A stretch of DNA of 64,000 nucleotides from Acinetobacter sp. ASP199. GTDB lineage: Bacteria > Pseudomonadota > Gammaproteobacteria > Pseudomonadales > Moraxellaceae. Position numbers and translations under genes: made by a program. Below are positions 47,198 through 56,568 of the stretch, in pieces; the first letter of the stretch is position 1; every line of letters begins with the position of its first letter. The notes under the pieces are model-generated. The model had not been told where the DNA came from. It saw only the letters and a program-made list of their open reading frames with translations, and did no database searches. Location of the stretch: positions 2,356,001 to 2,420,000 of the forward strand of contig NZ_CP062182.1 in assembly GCF_022700675.1 (NCBI RefSeq), given 5' to 3'.

Positions 47198-48660
47198 TGA
47201 GCGAAACTCAAAACAGCACACAGCTGCAGCGTAAGCTAAGTGCTCGTCATCTGAATATGATCGCCATTGGTGGATCAATTGGTACAGGTTTGTTCCTGGC
47301 TTCAGGTGCGACCATTGCCAATGCCGGACCAGGTGGTGCATTACTTGCGTATGCGCTCATTGGTGTCATGATTTACTTCCTGATGACCAGCTTAGGTGAG
47401 CTTGCAACCCATAACCCAACTTCAGGTGCCTTCTTTACTTACGGTACTAAATATGTCGAGGGTGGTTTTGGTTTCGCACTAGGCTGGAATTACTGGTATA
47501 ACTGGGCGATTACCGTAGCCTTTGAACTGGTTGCAGTCCAGTTCATTATGAAATTCTGGTTCCCGGACATTCCTGGCTTTTACTGGAGCGCCCTGTTCCT
47601 GGCTGTGGTCTTTGGAATTAATGCGCTGACGGTAAAAGGCTTTGGTGAATCTGAATTCTTCTTCTCCTTAATCAAAGTACTGGCGATTATTGCATTTATT
47701 ATTATTGGTATCTTCATGATTGCAAAAATCATGCTGACACCTGATGTTTCTGCATTTGCCAACTGGAGCAAAGGTGAAGCACCATTTGTTGGCGGCTTAG
47801 CTGCCCTGATCGGGGTGGCGATGATTGCCGGATTCTCCTTCCAGGGGACTGAAATGGTAGGCGTGGCTGCAGGTGAATCTAAAGATCCGCAGAAAACCAT
47901 TCCTGTAGCAATCAAGCAGATTTTCTGGCGTATCCTGTTATTCTATATCGTATGTATCTTCATTATTGGCACCCTGATTGCCTATGATGATCCACGCCTT
48001 TTACAGGCAGCATCGAGTGAAGATATTGCGCTTTCGCCTTTCACTTTGCTGTATGAACAAGCTGGTTTTGCCTTCGCTTCCAGTGTCATGAATGCGGTGA
48101 TTCTGACTGCAATTCTGTCTGCGGGTAACTCGGGCATGTACTCCTCTACCCGTATGCTGTTTGATATGGCACGTAAAGGCAGTGCACCAAAATTGTTTGG
48201 TCGTCTGGATGCGCGCGGTGTGCCAATGAATGCACTATATGCCACGACTGCGATTGCTGCACTGTGCTTCCTGACGACATTTATTGGTGAACAGGAAGTA
48301 TTTAACTGGCTACTCAATATGTCTGGTATGTGTGGATTTATTGTATGGCTGGGTATTGCCATATCCCATTACCGCTTCCGCAAAGGATATCTGGCTCAAG
48401 GTTATAAACTTGAGGATCTGGCTTATCGTGCCAAGTTCTTCCCGTTTGCACCATGGTTTGCTTTTGTGCTATGTGCGATTGTAGTACTGGGGCAAAACTA
48501 TCAGGCCGTACTGAATGGTGAATGGCTTGCAGTGCTTTCCACTTACATTGGTATTTTCTTATTCCTGGCGATCTGGTTAGGTTATAAGTGGAAACACAAC
48601 ACCAAACTCATTTCTTATAAAGAAATGGATGTTCAGCCTATGAAAATAGATCGTGAATAA
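47194..48660 (+). CDS. lysP: Lysine-specific permease LysP-like
   Basis: A 488-residue APC-superfamily amino-acid permease with 12 helices. The sequence tracks E. coli LysP along its whole length: [20 protein letters not shown], the [19 protein letters not shown] loop, [20 protein letters not shown] and [15 protein letters not shown]. Lysine uptake is the expected role. Two ATGs (47194 and 47197) straddle the rsmC stop; the RBS AAGGA suits the second slightly better. A convergent terminator follows. Confidence 0.88.
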   Translation: MMSETQNSTQLQRKLSARHLNMIAIGGSIGTGLFLASGATIANAGPGGALLAYALIGVMIYFLMTSLGELATHNPTSGAFFTYGTKYVEGGFGFALGWNYWYNWAITVAFELVAVQFIMKFWFPDIPGFYWSALFLAVVFGINALTVKGFGESEFFFSLIKVLAIIAFIIIGIFMIAKIMLTPDVSAFANWSKGEAPFVGGLAALIGVAMIAGFSFQGTEMVGVAAGESKDPQKTIPVAIKQIFWRILLFYIVCIFIIGTLIAYDDPRLLQAASSEDIALSPFTLLYEQAGFAFASSVMNAVILTAILSAGNSGMYSSTRMLFDMARKGSAPKLFGRLDARGVPMNALYATTAIAALCFLTTFIGEQEVFNWLLNMSGMCGFIVWLGIAISHYRFRKGYLAQGYKLEDLAYRAKFFPFAPWFAFVLCAIVVLGQNYQAVLNGEWLAVLSTYIGIFLFLAIWLGYKWKHNTKLISYKEMDVQPMKIDRE

Positions 48661-48671
48661 TTTTTGAACTG

Positions 48672-48699
48672 AAAAAGCAGCCTGAATGGCTGCTTTTTT
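48672..48699. terminator. Bidirectional terminator between lysP and the C39-like gene
   Basis: The perfect stem AAAAAGCAGCC / GGCTGCTTTTT with a 5-base loop lies between convergent genes. Confidence 0.9.
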
Positions 48700-48705
48700 A
48701 TTGCA

Positions 48706-49251
48706 TTAACTGTGTCGCATAACAAAATTTCGATCGTCAATGACGATGGCTTGCTGACAGATCCCCTCTGCCCGATGTTGCTGCTCAAATACCTCTTTTG
48801 GCATAGACTCAAAACTGTCAAAGAAGCTAATTTCAGTTTCATTGATTTCATACACCAAAGAATGATTCCCGACTCCCTCTAGGGTGTCATAGAACACAAT
48901 CACAAAACGTCCAGCTTCTACATGTTCCTGAATTTCTGCATAAGACAATGGCTGTTCTATAACCGGGATTCTTAATCGAGATGCTTGTTGATAAAACTCA
49001 ATTTCAATGGGCTGTTTATCTGGATCATGTTCAGTGTAAAAATCGACATCCAAACCCAGTGTTTTTAAAGCAACTGCAAGTGCAATACTGGAGGTTCCCA
49101 TTTCAGGGTTATGGTGTGTGAGCTGGATCAGATCCGGAATATGCAAATCTATACCATAGTGATGAAAAATCATCCAGATCGCATAGATTCCACTATTAGC
49201 CTCCAGATTCTGTAAATCTTCAGGAAGTTCCACACTCATGCTCAGACTCAA
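48706..49251 (-). CDS. Peptidase C39-like protein lacking the catalytic cysteine
   Basis: A 181-residue papain-fold C39-like domain. The region that normally holds the catalytic Cys reads LEANSGIYAIWMIFHHYGI, so Ser or Gly stands where Cys is expected. The downstream His (GVGNHSLVYEI) and Asp (ISFFDSFESMP) positions are still there. It has no signal peptide or membrane span. It is probably a non-proteolytic relative that binds a peptide. Function is unknown. Confidence 0.7.
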   Translation of the reverse strand: MSLSMSVELPEDLQNLEANSGIYAIWMIFHHYGIDLHIPDLIQLTHHNPEMGTSSIALAVALKTLGLDVDFYTEHDPDKQPIEIEFYQQASRLRIPVIEQPLSYAEIQEHVEAGRFVIVFYDTLEGVGNHSLVYEINETEISFFDSFESMPKEVFEQQHRAEGICQQAIVIDDRNFVMRHS

Positions 49252-49292
49252 AAACAGGTTTAGGGCTATGCAGTGTAGTCAAATCAGGGTAA

Positions 49293-49329
49293 TAAAAAAA
49301 GCGACTCATAAGAGCCGCTTTTTTTTTAA
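49293..49329 (-). terminator. Terminator of ompA
   Basis: The stem AAAAAAAGCG-CTC / GAG-CGCTTTTTTT with loop ATAA lies 20 bases past the minus-strand stop of ompA. Confidence 0.9.
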
Positions 49330-49347
49330 TCAGTGTTCAATAATAAA

Positions 49348-50391
49348 TTATTGAGCAACTGGTTGCTCTGCAACTGGTTGTTCAGCTAGAACAGTACGGC
49401 TACCAGAAATAGTCGCGAATACACGACGGTTCATAGCACGACCTTCTTTAGTGTTGTTGTCAGCAATCGGTTGATCCCAAGCGAAACCTTGAGTAGACAA
49501 ACGAGAAGCATCAACGTTGTATTCGCTTACAAGAGCAGATTTAACAGAGTTAGCACGAGCAAGAGATAAACGTTCGTTTAGAGCACGTGGACCAGTGTTA
49601 TCTGTGTGACCTTCGATGCGAGCAGTAGCGTTAGGGTATTCAACTAACTTCTCAGCAACTTTCGCGATTTCTGGTTTGTATTGATCTTTGATGTTTGATT
49701 TATTTGTATCAAAGAATACACGAAGTTCCATGTTAAGGTCTTCAGTTAACTCTTGTGGTGCTGGAGCAACTGGAGCGATTGGAGCAACTGGAGCAACTTC
49801 AACTACAGGAGCAGCTGGCTTCAAGTGACCACCAAGAACAACATTAAGACCAGCTAAAGCTGTGTAGTCCCAGAATTCGTTGTCGAAGTTATAAGTAGCA
49901 CGAGCTTCAGTACGTAGAGATAAAGCATCGTTTAAGCGCCAGAAAGCACCTAAACCAGTATTACCGATAGTGCTTTCTTCTTCAAAAGCGAAGCCATCTT
50001 TACCTTCAGTTTTAACATGACCAGCACCTAAAAGTACGTACGGCTTGATTTTGCTATCGTAGTTTTTAGTGATCAAATCAGAAGTTGCATAGAAGTTACC
50101 AGCAATTTGCTGTTTCTTGTACTCACCAATTTCTACATCAGCAAGTTCTACATCACCTTTAACTTGTGAGTATTCAGCTTCAAAACCTAACCATGGAGTC
50201 AATTCAACACCAAGTGCAGCACCAACAAATAAATCATCCTGAAGTTCAGGACCATTTGTTAATTTGTCATTGTTGTGTTTAGTGTCTACAAAGTTATAAC
50301 CCACTAATAGTGGAGTAACAGTTACACCTGCGTTTGCAGCAGCGAATGGCGCAGCTACGAGCATTGCTAAAGCAATACGACTCATTTTCAT
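49348..50391 (-). CDS. ompA: Outer-membrane protein OmpA
   Basis: 347 residues from ATG 50391, which has GGAGG eight bases upstream. The signal peptide is [21 protein letters not shown]. An N-terminal eight-stranded barrel (mature start [19 protein letters not shown]) is followed by an Ala/Pro hinge ([19 protein letters not shown]) and a C-terminal peptidoglycan-binding OmpA domain with [23 protein letters not shown] and GRAMNRRV. It matches Acinetobacter OmpA, the major porin-like adhesin. The 370 bases upstream to fimT hold the promoter and a long leader, with nothing else recognised. Confidence 0.96.
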   Translation of the reverse strand: MKMSRIALAMLVAAPFAAANAGVTVTPLLVGYNFVDTKHNNDKLTNGPELQDDLFVGAALGVELTPWLGFEAEYSQVKGDVELADVEIGEYKKQQIAGNFYATSDLITKNYDSKIKPYVLLGAGHVKTEGKDGFAFEEESTIGNTGLGAFWRLNDALSLRTEARATYNFDNEFWDYTALAGLNVVLGGHLKPAAPVVEVAPVAPIAPVAPAPQELTEDLNMELRVFFDTNKSNIKDQYKPEIAKVAEKLVEYPNATARIEGHTDNTGPRALNERLSLARANSVKSALVSEYNVDASRLSTQGFAWDQPIADNNTKEGRAMNRRVFATISGSRTVLAEQPVAEQPVAQ

Positions 50392-50762
50392 GGATTTATC
50401 CTCCAGAGATAACAATTGTTGTTCAAGCTCAAGCCTAAATTGGCTTTCCTGAGATAGGCTTCTTTTACCCCAGTTTTATTTTTAAGCTATTCACAGGGAA
50501 TCATACAAACACTGAATAAATTTTCCAAGTGCTTGATTAATCTAATCAAGTAAATTATTGACAAAATTACTTACAATTTCCGTTGTAATTCGGTAAATTT
50601 TTACTCAATTTTTTGTTGTGAATACCTTATTGTCTCTTACCTAATTTTAACAGCTTTCTCCTATTTCAAGTACAAAAATACTAGGTAAATAAAAAAAAGC
50701 ATTAAAAAACGCCCAATTAATAGCATGTTTCCGATAAAAATAATATATAAATAGGTTAAACC

Positions 50763-51284
50763 ATGTATATAAAAAGAAATAATGCGTTCACAATTGTGGA
50801 GCTTATTGTTGTCATCTCCATTCTTGCAATACTTGCAACCCTAGCAGTTCCTTTCTTTCAAGAATATCAGTCAAAACAAGAAGCTAACAGTATTTATCAG
50901 AAGATTACAGCGGTGAATCGCTATGCACGTAGTCAATCAGCAGTATTACGTCAGAATATTGTGATTTGTCCCACATTAAATCTATCAACCTGTCAAACGA
51001 ATCAGTGGAGCAATGCCTGGTTGGTATTTGTCGATCAAAATAAAAATAGACAAGTTGATGCCGGCGAAACCGTACTGCATGTTGATCATTTGAAGCTCAA
51101 ATATGGGCAGCTGGATTGGAGAGGTGCTTTAAGTATCCCAAGTGTCAATTATCAGGCGCAGACCAATTTACCTATTGGCTCCAATGGCAGCTTTTACTAC
51201 TGTTCTTTTCAGCATTCCCATTACTATAGAATTGTACTCAGCAAAATGGGGCATCTGCGTAAAGAGAATCTTAGTACATGCTGA
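50763..51284 (+). CDS. fimT: Type IV minor pseudopilin FimT/GspH-like
   Basis: A 173-residue prepilin. The N-terminus MYIKRNNAFTIVELIVVISI has a short basic leader, a cleavage site before Phe, Glu at +5 and the hydrophobic helix. The residue at -1 is Ala rather than the usual Gly. The globular part contains the GspH-like NKNRQVDAGETVLH turn. FimT-type pseudopilins take part in type IV pili and DNA uptake. It stands alone, with no other pilin genes near. Confidence 0.85.
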   Translation: MYIKRNNAFTIVELIVVISILAILATLAVPFFQEYQSKQEANSIYQKITAVNRYARSQSAVLRQNIVICPTLNLSTCQTNQWSNAWLVFVDQNKNRQVDAGETVLHVDHLKLKYGQLDWRGALSIPSVNYQAQTNLPIGSNGSFYYCSFQHSHYYRIVLSKMGHLRKENLSTC

Positions 51285-51395
51285 GAAAACTGCCTGGTTT
51301 ATGTTTCAACTTTTTTGAAGCTTTAATCTTGCAGTTTTTTCAATATACTGCTTAGGTCGAGAATAAATGACTAAAACTCATACGGAGATACAACA

Positions 51396-52571
51396 ATGAC
51401 TGACATCGTAATTGTCAATGGTGCACGTACAGCCATGGGTGGCTTTCAAGGCAGCTTATCAGGTGTGACTGCGCCTGACCTGGGTGCTGTGACGATCAAA
51501 GAAGCCATTGCTCGTGCAGGTTTACAACCAACGGACATCGAAGAAGTCATTATGGGTTGTGTTCTTCCTGCCGGTTTAAAACAGGGTCCTGCCCGCCAGG
51601 CGATGCGTAAGGCGGGTCTTCCCGACAGCACTGGTGCTGTTACTATTAATAAGCTGTGTGGTTCAGGCATGAAAGCAGTGATGCAAGCTGCTGACATGAT
51701 CAAGGCCGGTTCTGCAACTTATGTAGTTGCAGGTGGTATGGAATCTATGACCAATGCGCCATATGTACTACCTAAAGCACGTGGCGGTTTGCGAATGGGC
51801 CACGGTGAAATTAAAGACCATATGTTCCTGGATGGTTTAGAAGATGCAGAAACTGGTCGCCTGATGGGTTCTTTTGCCCAAGATATGGCAAATACCAAAG
51901 GTTATACGCGTGAACAGATGGATGACTTTGCCATTCGTTCATTAAAGCGTGCACAAACTGCGGTAAATGAAGGCTACTTTGCAGATGAAATTGTGCCAGT
52001 CACTGTTTCTACCCGTAAAGGTGATGTAGTGGTAGATAAAGACGAACAGCCATTCAATGCCAATATTGATAAAATTCCAACATTGCGCCCTGCTTTTGCC
52101 AAAGATGGTACCATTACTGCAGCCAATGCCAGCTCTATTTCTGATGGTGCCTCTGCATTAGTATTAACCTCTGCTGACAATGCGGCAGCTCAAGGTTTAA
52201 ACCCACTGGCAAAAATTGTTGCCTACGCTTCAAACTCTCAACATCCATCAGAGTTCACGATTGCACCTGTTGGCGCTATTCAGAAAGTACTGGATAAAGC
52301 AGGCTGGACCGCTGAAGAAGTAGATCTTTGGGAGATTAATGAAGCCTTTGCCATGGTCACCATGTGCCCAATGGATGAGTTCAAGCTTGATCCGGAAAAA
52401 GTAAACATTAATGGTGGTGCTTGTGCACTAGGTCATCCAGTGGGTTCTACAGGTTCTCGCATTATCCTGACTTTGATCCATGCTTTAAAGCGCACTGGCG
52501 GCAAAAAAGGTGTTGCAGCGCTATGTATTGGTGGTGGTGAAGCAACTGCAGTCGCGATTGAGTTAATCTAA
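51396..52571 (+). CDS. Thiolase (acetyl-CoA C-acyltransferase)
   Basis: A 391-residue condensing/cleaving thiolase. The acyl-accepting Cys is C88 in NKLCGSGMKA. The other catalytic elements are ALGHPVGSTGSR (His) and LCIGGGEATA (second Cys). NEAFAMV is also present. Either acetoacetyl-CoA formation or beta-oxidation is possible; no partner dehydrogenase or hydratase is adjacent. It is monocistronic, with a palindromic repeat after the stop. Confidence 0.92.
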   Translation: MTDIVIVNGARTAMGGFQGSLSGVTAPDLGAVTIKEAIARAGLQPTDIEEVIMGCVLPAGLKQGPARQAMRKAGLPDSTGAVTINKLCGSGMKAVMQAADMIKAGSATYVVAGGMESMTNAPYVLPKARGGLRMGHGEIKDHMFLDGLEDAETGRLMGSFAQDMANTKGYTREQMDDFAIRSLKRAQTAVNEGYFADEIVPVTVSTRKGDVVVDKDEQPFNANIDKIPTLRPAFAKDGTITAANASSISDGASALVLTSADNAAAQGLNPLAKIVAYASNSQHPSEFTIAPVGAIQKVLDKAGWTAEEVDLWEINEAFAMVTMCPMDEFKLDPEKVNINGGACALGHPVGSTGSRIILTLIHALKRTGGKKGVAALCIGGGEATAVAIELI

Positions 52572-52579
52572 AGCCTTAA

Positions 52580-52691
52580 GTCCTCTCTCCCTCAGGGAGA
52601 TGAGAATCCTCAGAATATATTCTGAGTTCACAAGGAGAAGGATGAAAATCTACCTCTCCCCAGCCCTCTCCTTAAAGGAGAGGGAGAAGCA
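52580..52691. repeat. GC-rich palindromic intergenic repeat, copy 4 (diverged)
   Basis: TCCTCTCTCCCTCAGGGAGA, a central AATCCTCAGAATATATTCTGAG dyad (52607-52627), and CCCTCTCC TTAAAGGAGAGGG form three consecutive hairpins. The style and position match the other three copies, but the sequence is more diverged and longer. Confidence 0.6.
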
Positions 52692-52693
52692 AT

Positions 52694-52723
52694 AAAAAAA
52701 GCCTCCAATCGGAGGCTTTTTAT
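52694..52723. terminator. Bidirectional terminator between the thiolase and ddh
   Basis: The perfect stem AAAAAGCCTCC / GGAGGCTTTTT with loop AATC lies between convergent genes. Confidence 0.9.
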
Positions 52724-52732
52724 ACGTAATGA

Positions 52733-53719
52733 TTAAAGAATTTCTTTGCGAAGTTGTTCAGGTGACTTCATTGAAAGTAGACCTGGTGCAACATCAAATG
52801 CTGTTTTCGCACCGTACTGCCCCATTTGGTTCATGCGATATGTTGCACGTGCATAGGCAACTAATACACTTGCCGTAAATTCAGGATTACTGTCCAGTTT
52901 CAAAGAGAACTCGATCACTTGGTTATGTGCTTCACTGCTGTTACCACTACGAATCACAAAACCACCATGTGGCATGGTGTTGTGTTCAGCAGCTAAAGTC
53001 GCTTCATCAATGAAGTTTACAGTTGTATTATAGTCAGCAAAATAGTCTGGCATGGTCACAATCGCTTGCTCAACCGCTTGCGCATCTGCACCTTCTTCAA
53101 GCACTACATAGCATTCACGTGTATGTTTGTCTTTCGTGCTCAAGTTTGGACGTACACCGCTACGGACTTTGTCGATTGCTTCCGTTGAAGGAATCGTGTA
53201 TTGCACGCCTGCTTTTACACCTTCAACACGACGAATTGCATCGGAGTGACCTTGGCTTAAGCCTTTGCCCCAGAAAGTATATGTTTCACCATCAGGAAGC
53301 AGTGCTTCACCAAATAAACGGTTAATTGAGAACATACCTGGATCCCAACCAATCGAGATCATTGCCGTTTTCTTGTTTGCCAATGCAGGCACATTCACTG
53401 CATCAAAGAATTCTGGGATACGTGCATGCGTATCGAAGCTGTCCACTGTATTGAACATTTGCGCCAATTCAGGAGTTTGCTTTGGAAGGTCATCCTTTGA
53501 ACCGCCACATAAAATCAGTACATCAATTTTATCTTGGAAGTCGCTCAAATCGTCCATACGATACACTTGAGTATCGTTGAAACACGGAGAAACCGTTGCA
53601 GGATCACGGCGTGAGAAGATACCCACTAATTGTAAATCTGGGTTTTTTTGAATTGACGTTTCAACGCCACGACCTAAGTTGCCGTAACCGACAATCCCGA
53701 CACGAATCGAATTTTGCAT
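52733..53719 (-). CDS. ddh: meso-Diaminopimelate D-dehydrogenase
   Basis: A 328-residue NADPH-dependent enzyme from ATG 53719; the frame upstream to 53776 lacks support. The N-terminal nucleotide fold is VGIVGYGNLGRGVE. The family-specific segments include ILCGGSKDDLPKQTPELAQ, ISIGWDPGMFSINRLFGE, WGKGLSQGHSDAIRRVEGV, and HNTMPHGGFVIRSGNSS. It makes meso-DAP directly from tetrahydrodipicolinate, bypassing the succinylase route. It is single. The 410 bases upstream (53777-54144) hold no convincing gene. Confidence 0.9.
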   Translation of the reverse strand: MQNSIRVGIVGYGNLGRGVETSIQKNPDLQLVGIFSRRDPATVSPCFNDTQVYRMDDLSDFQDKIDVLILCGGSKDDLPKQTPELAQMFNTVDSFDTHARIPEFFDAVNVPALANKKTAMISIGWDPGMFSINRLFGEALLPDGETYTFWGKGLSQGHSDAIRRVEGVKAGVQYTIPSTEAIDKVRSGVRPNLSTKDKHTRECYVVLEEGADAQAVEQAIVTMPDYFADYNTTVNFIDEATLAAEHNTMPHGGFVIRSGNSSEAHNQVIEFSLKLDSNPEFTASVLVAYARATYRMNQMGQYGAKTAFDVAPGLLSMKSPEQLRKEIL

Positions 53720-54145
53720 AACTAATGTATCACTGAAAAAATATAAAGACTTATAAATAGCAATGATCTCGATCACAATTTGAAAGATCTGTTCTATTTA
53801 CAAGATCGTCATCCGAGCTGCACCAAGAAAGCTCAGCTGAATAATCCTTATACTACAATAATTAGCACCAATTTGACGCAAATAAACACGATTGTTTGGT
53901 ATCTAGCGGATCAATATGCACAAAATTACAGCAGATGTATCACCATAAAAGTTCAATCATATACATGCCTTTTTCAAATAAATCCTCTATAGATGAGCAA
54001 GCAGATGTGCAACAATGCGCTATGCCTAATGAGAGGTCAAAATAGATAAAACAGCTGTGGATTCATCATGCTATGCAATCAATCCCGCTGTACATTCAGT
54101 CCGTTGTATTGATTTCACGTCATTCTTTTTAATTATTCTAAAAAC

Positions 54146-54174
54146 AAAAAAGCTGAACCGAAGTCCAGCTTTTT
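54146..54174 (-). terminator. Terminator of the cysI-DUF934 operon
   Basis: The stem AAAAGCTG / CAGCTTTT with an 11-base loop lies about 17 bases past the minus-strand stop of the DUF934 gene. Confidence 0.8.
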
Positions 54175-54190
54175 GAAGGGCTTAATTCAA

Positions 54191-54676
54191 TTAAGCACCT
54201 GTTTGATAATTTGGTTTTGGTACTGCAGTTGATGCTTGGTATGGATGAGTAAAATCACCTAAACCTGCTGCCGCTTCCTGAATATCTTTACCTTCTTTAA
54301 TCACGAAAGTATCAAAACCAGAACGCTTCATATAGTTCAACACGTCTTTAAACACGTCACCTGTTGCACGCAGTTCGCCCTGGAAACCTTGGCGACGAAG
54401 TAAAGCTGCAAATGAATAGCCACGACCATCGTTAAAACCGGCAAACTCAATGAAAATTGCATCAAGTTGATCTAGCGGGAATTCATTGGTTTCAGGTGAA
54501 GCATCAACCGTTAAGTACAATGCTTTTTTGCCTGAAACATTGGCAATTTGGTCTAACTGCTCAACAGTCAAAACTACATCACCTTGTGGTAATACGCCAT
54601 CTTCAGCAATCAATTGGTAAGTGTTGTCTGCAATCGTGCCATCTTTAGAGAGCACTTGTAGTGCGGTATTAAGCAT
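54191..54676 (-). CDS. DUF934 protein, sulfite reduction accessory
   Basis: 161 residues from ATG 54676, which has AAGGAGC six bases upstream within cysI. The start overlaps the cysI stop by eight bases, giving tight coupling. The DUF934 signature is the C-terminal FAALLRRQGFQGELRATGDVF and DVLNYMKRSGFDTF. Such proteins are regularly encoded with ferredoxin-type sulfite reductases and are thought to help that enzyme. The longer reading to 54754 runs into cysI and is rejected. Confidence 0.85.
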   Translation of the reverse strand: MLNTALQVLSKDGTIADNTYQLIAEDGVLPQGDVVLTVEQLDQIANVSGKKALYLTVDASPETNEFPLDQLDAIFIEFAGFNDGRGYSFAALLRRQGFQGELRATGDVFKDVLNYMKRSGFDTFVIKEGKDIQEAAAGLGDFTHPYQASTAVPKPNYQTGA

Positions 54677-56312
54677 ATGCACGCTCCTTAAATGGTTGGA
54701 TGCCGACACGACGGTAAGTATCGATAAACTCTTCACCTTCCTGACGCAGGTCAAGATAGGTATTTAAGATTTCTTCAACTACATCAGGGATACGATCTGC
54801 TGCAAACGATGGTCCAAGAATGTCACCAATCGATGCATCATGGTCTGCATTACCACCTAAAGTGATTTGGTAGAATTCAGCACCTTTTTTGTCTACACCC
54901 AAGATACCGATATTCCCCACATGGTGGTGACCACACGCATTCATACAACCTGAGATGTTGAGGTCCAATTTACCAAGGTTATAAATGGTATCAAGATCAT
55001 CAAAACGGCGTGAAATCGCTTCAGAAATTGGAATTGATTTTGCATTGGCCAATGAACAGAAGTCACCGCCCGGGCAGCAAATAATGTCGGTCAAGAAACC
55101 AATATGCGCGCGAGCCAAATTCGCTTGTTCAAGTGTTTGCCACAATTCGAATAAATCTTTTTGTGGTACATCGACAAGGGCAATGTTTTGCTCATGCGTG
55201 GTACGGAGTTCACCGAAGGTGTACTTGTCTGCAAGATCAGCAATCAGATTCATTTCTTCAGTGGTCACGTCACCCGGTGCAACGCCAGCACGTTTCAGTG
55301 AAATCGTAACAATACGATAGCCTTTCACTTTGTGCGCATTGGTATTGATGTTGAACCATTGCTTGAATTTCGGATGTGCAGCGAACTGTTCAGAGAAATC
55401 TTCATCTGCATAATCCTGGTACGCAAATGGCATGAAGTTTTCATCCATTTTCGCCAAGGTGTCAGCATCAATTTTCAATGTTTTTACAGTGTGCGCAAAT
55501 TCAGCTTCAACTTTCTCAGCAAACACTGCAGGTGTCAGTGCTTTTACTAAGATTTTGATACGTGCTTTATATTTGTTGTCACGACGACCATGTAAGTTAT
55601 ACACACGAAGCACTGCTTCTAAGTAAGCAATTAAATCTTCACGTGGCAAGAACTCACGGATAAAGCTACCAATAATCGGGGTACGACCTAAACCGCCACC
55701 GACTTTGATCTTGTAGCCCATCTCACCTGCTTCATTACGCACGATATATACACCGATATCATGGAATGAAGTTGCTGCACGGTCGATCTCTTCCAGCGCA
55801 GAAACAGCAATCTTGAACTTACGTGGCAAGAATGCGAATTCAGGATGGAAGGTAGACCATTGACGGATCAACTCACATGTTGGACGCGGATCGGCAATCT
55901 CACCTGCAACGACACCTGCATATTGGTCAGTCGTTGTATTACGGATACAGTTACCAGACGTTTGAATTGCATGCATTTGTACTGATGCCAATTCTTGCAA
56001 CATGTCAGGCACGTTTTCAAGCGCAGGCCAGTTGAACTGGAAGTTTTGGCGCGTTGAAACGTGTGCATAGCCACGGTCATACTCTTTCGCAAGTTCAGCA
56101 ATTTTACGAAGTTGGTTAGAGTTCATGAGACCATACGGCACGGCTACACGCAGCATTGGCGCATAACGTTGTACATATAGACCATTTTGCAGGCGGAGCG
56201 GACGGTATTCATCTTCCGTCAATTTGCCCGCTAAGTAACGTTCCGTTTGGTCACGGAACTGTGCAACACGTTCATTAATCAGTTGCTGATCGAAATCAGT
56301 ATATAAATACAT
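54669..56312 (-). CDS. cysI: Sulfite/nitrite reductase hemoprotein, single-chain type
   Basis: A siroheme and [4Fe-4S] enzyme of 547 residues reducing sulfite to sulfide for cysteine synthesis. The two halves repeat the ferredoxin-like fold. Cluster/siroheme cysteines are present as C-x5-C in IICCPGGDFCSLA and C-x3-C in SGCMNACGHHH. The basic RQNFQFNW and THEQNIAL segments bind siroheme. With the DUF934 partner, a sulfite rather than nitrite role is favoured. It may take electrons from ferredoxin or an NADPH flavoprotein encoded elsewhere. Confidence 0.92.
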   Translation of the reverse strand: MYLYTDFDQQLINERVAQFRDQTERYLAGKLTEDEYRPLRLQNGLYVQRYAPMLRVAVPYGLMNSNQLRKIAELAKEYDRGYAHVSTRQNFQFNWPALENVPDMLQELASVQMHAIQTSGNCIRNTTTDQYAGVVAGEIADPRPTCELIRQWSTFHPEFAFLPRKFKIAVSALEEIDRAATSFHDIGVYIVRNEAGEMGYKIKVGGGLGRTPIIGSFIREFLPREDLIAYLEAVLRVYNLHGRRDNKYKARIKILVKALTPAVFAEKVEAEFAHTVKTLKIDADTLAKMDENFMPFAYQDYADEDFSEQFAAHPKFKQWFNINTNAHKVKGYRIVTISLKRAGVAPGDVTTEEMNLIADLADKYTFGELRTTHEQNIALVDVPQKDLFELWQTLEQANLARAHIGFLTDIICCPGGDFCSLANAKSIPISEAISRRFDDLDTIYNLGKLDLNISGCMNACGHHHVGNIGILGVDKKGAEFYQITLGGNADHDASIGDILGPSFAADRIPDVVEEILNTYLDLRQEGEEFIDTYRRVGIQPFKERAYA

Positions 56313-56568
56313 GGCGTACAGCTAGTAGTTTCTATTATATCGTCGGCAAGGATAACGAGATTAAAACTATCAATAAAATGCTTTTTATACATATTTCATA
56401 GCGATTTTATTGATAAGCCTACCAGAAATTCAGTGATTTAAAGGATTTGTCGAGCAAAACCACTTTTCAACTAATAATAATTTATTTTTTAGATCCTTAG
56501 CATTTATTTTCATATAAAAACAGCTCACCGCTGCTGATTGATAAATAATCATTAAAAGGTCTGAAACT

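Noticed and set aside
53780-53992. 70-codon ORF in the ddh upstream region
   Set aside because: No RBS, no coherent composition, and it starts in the divergent promoter region.
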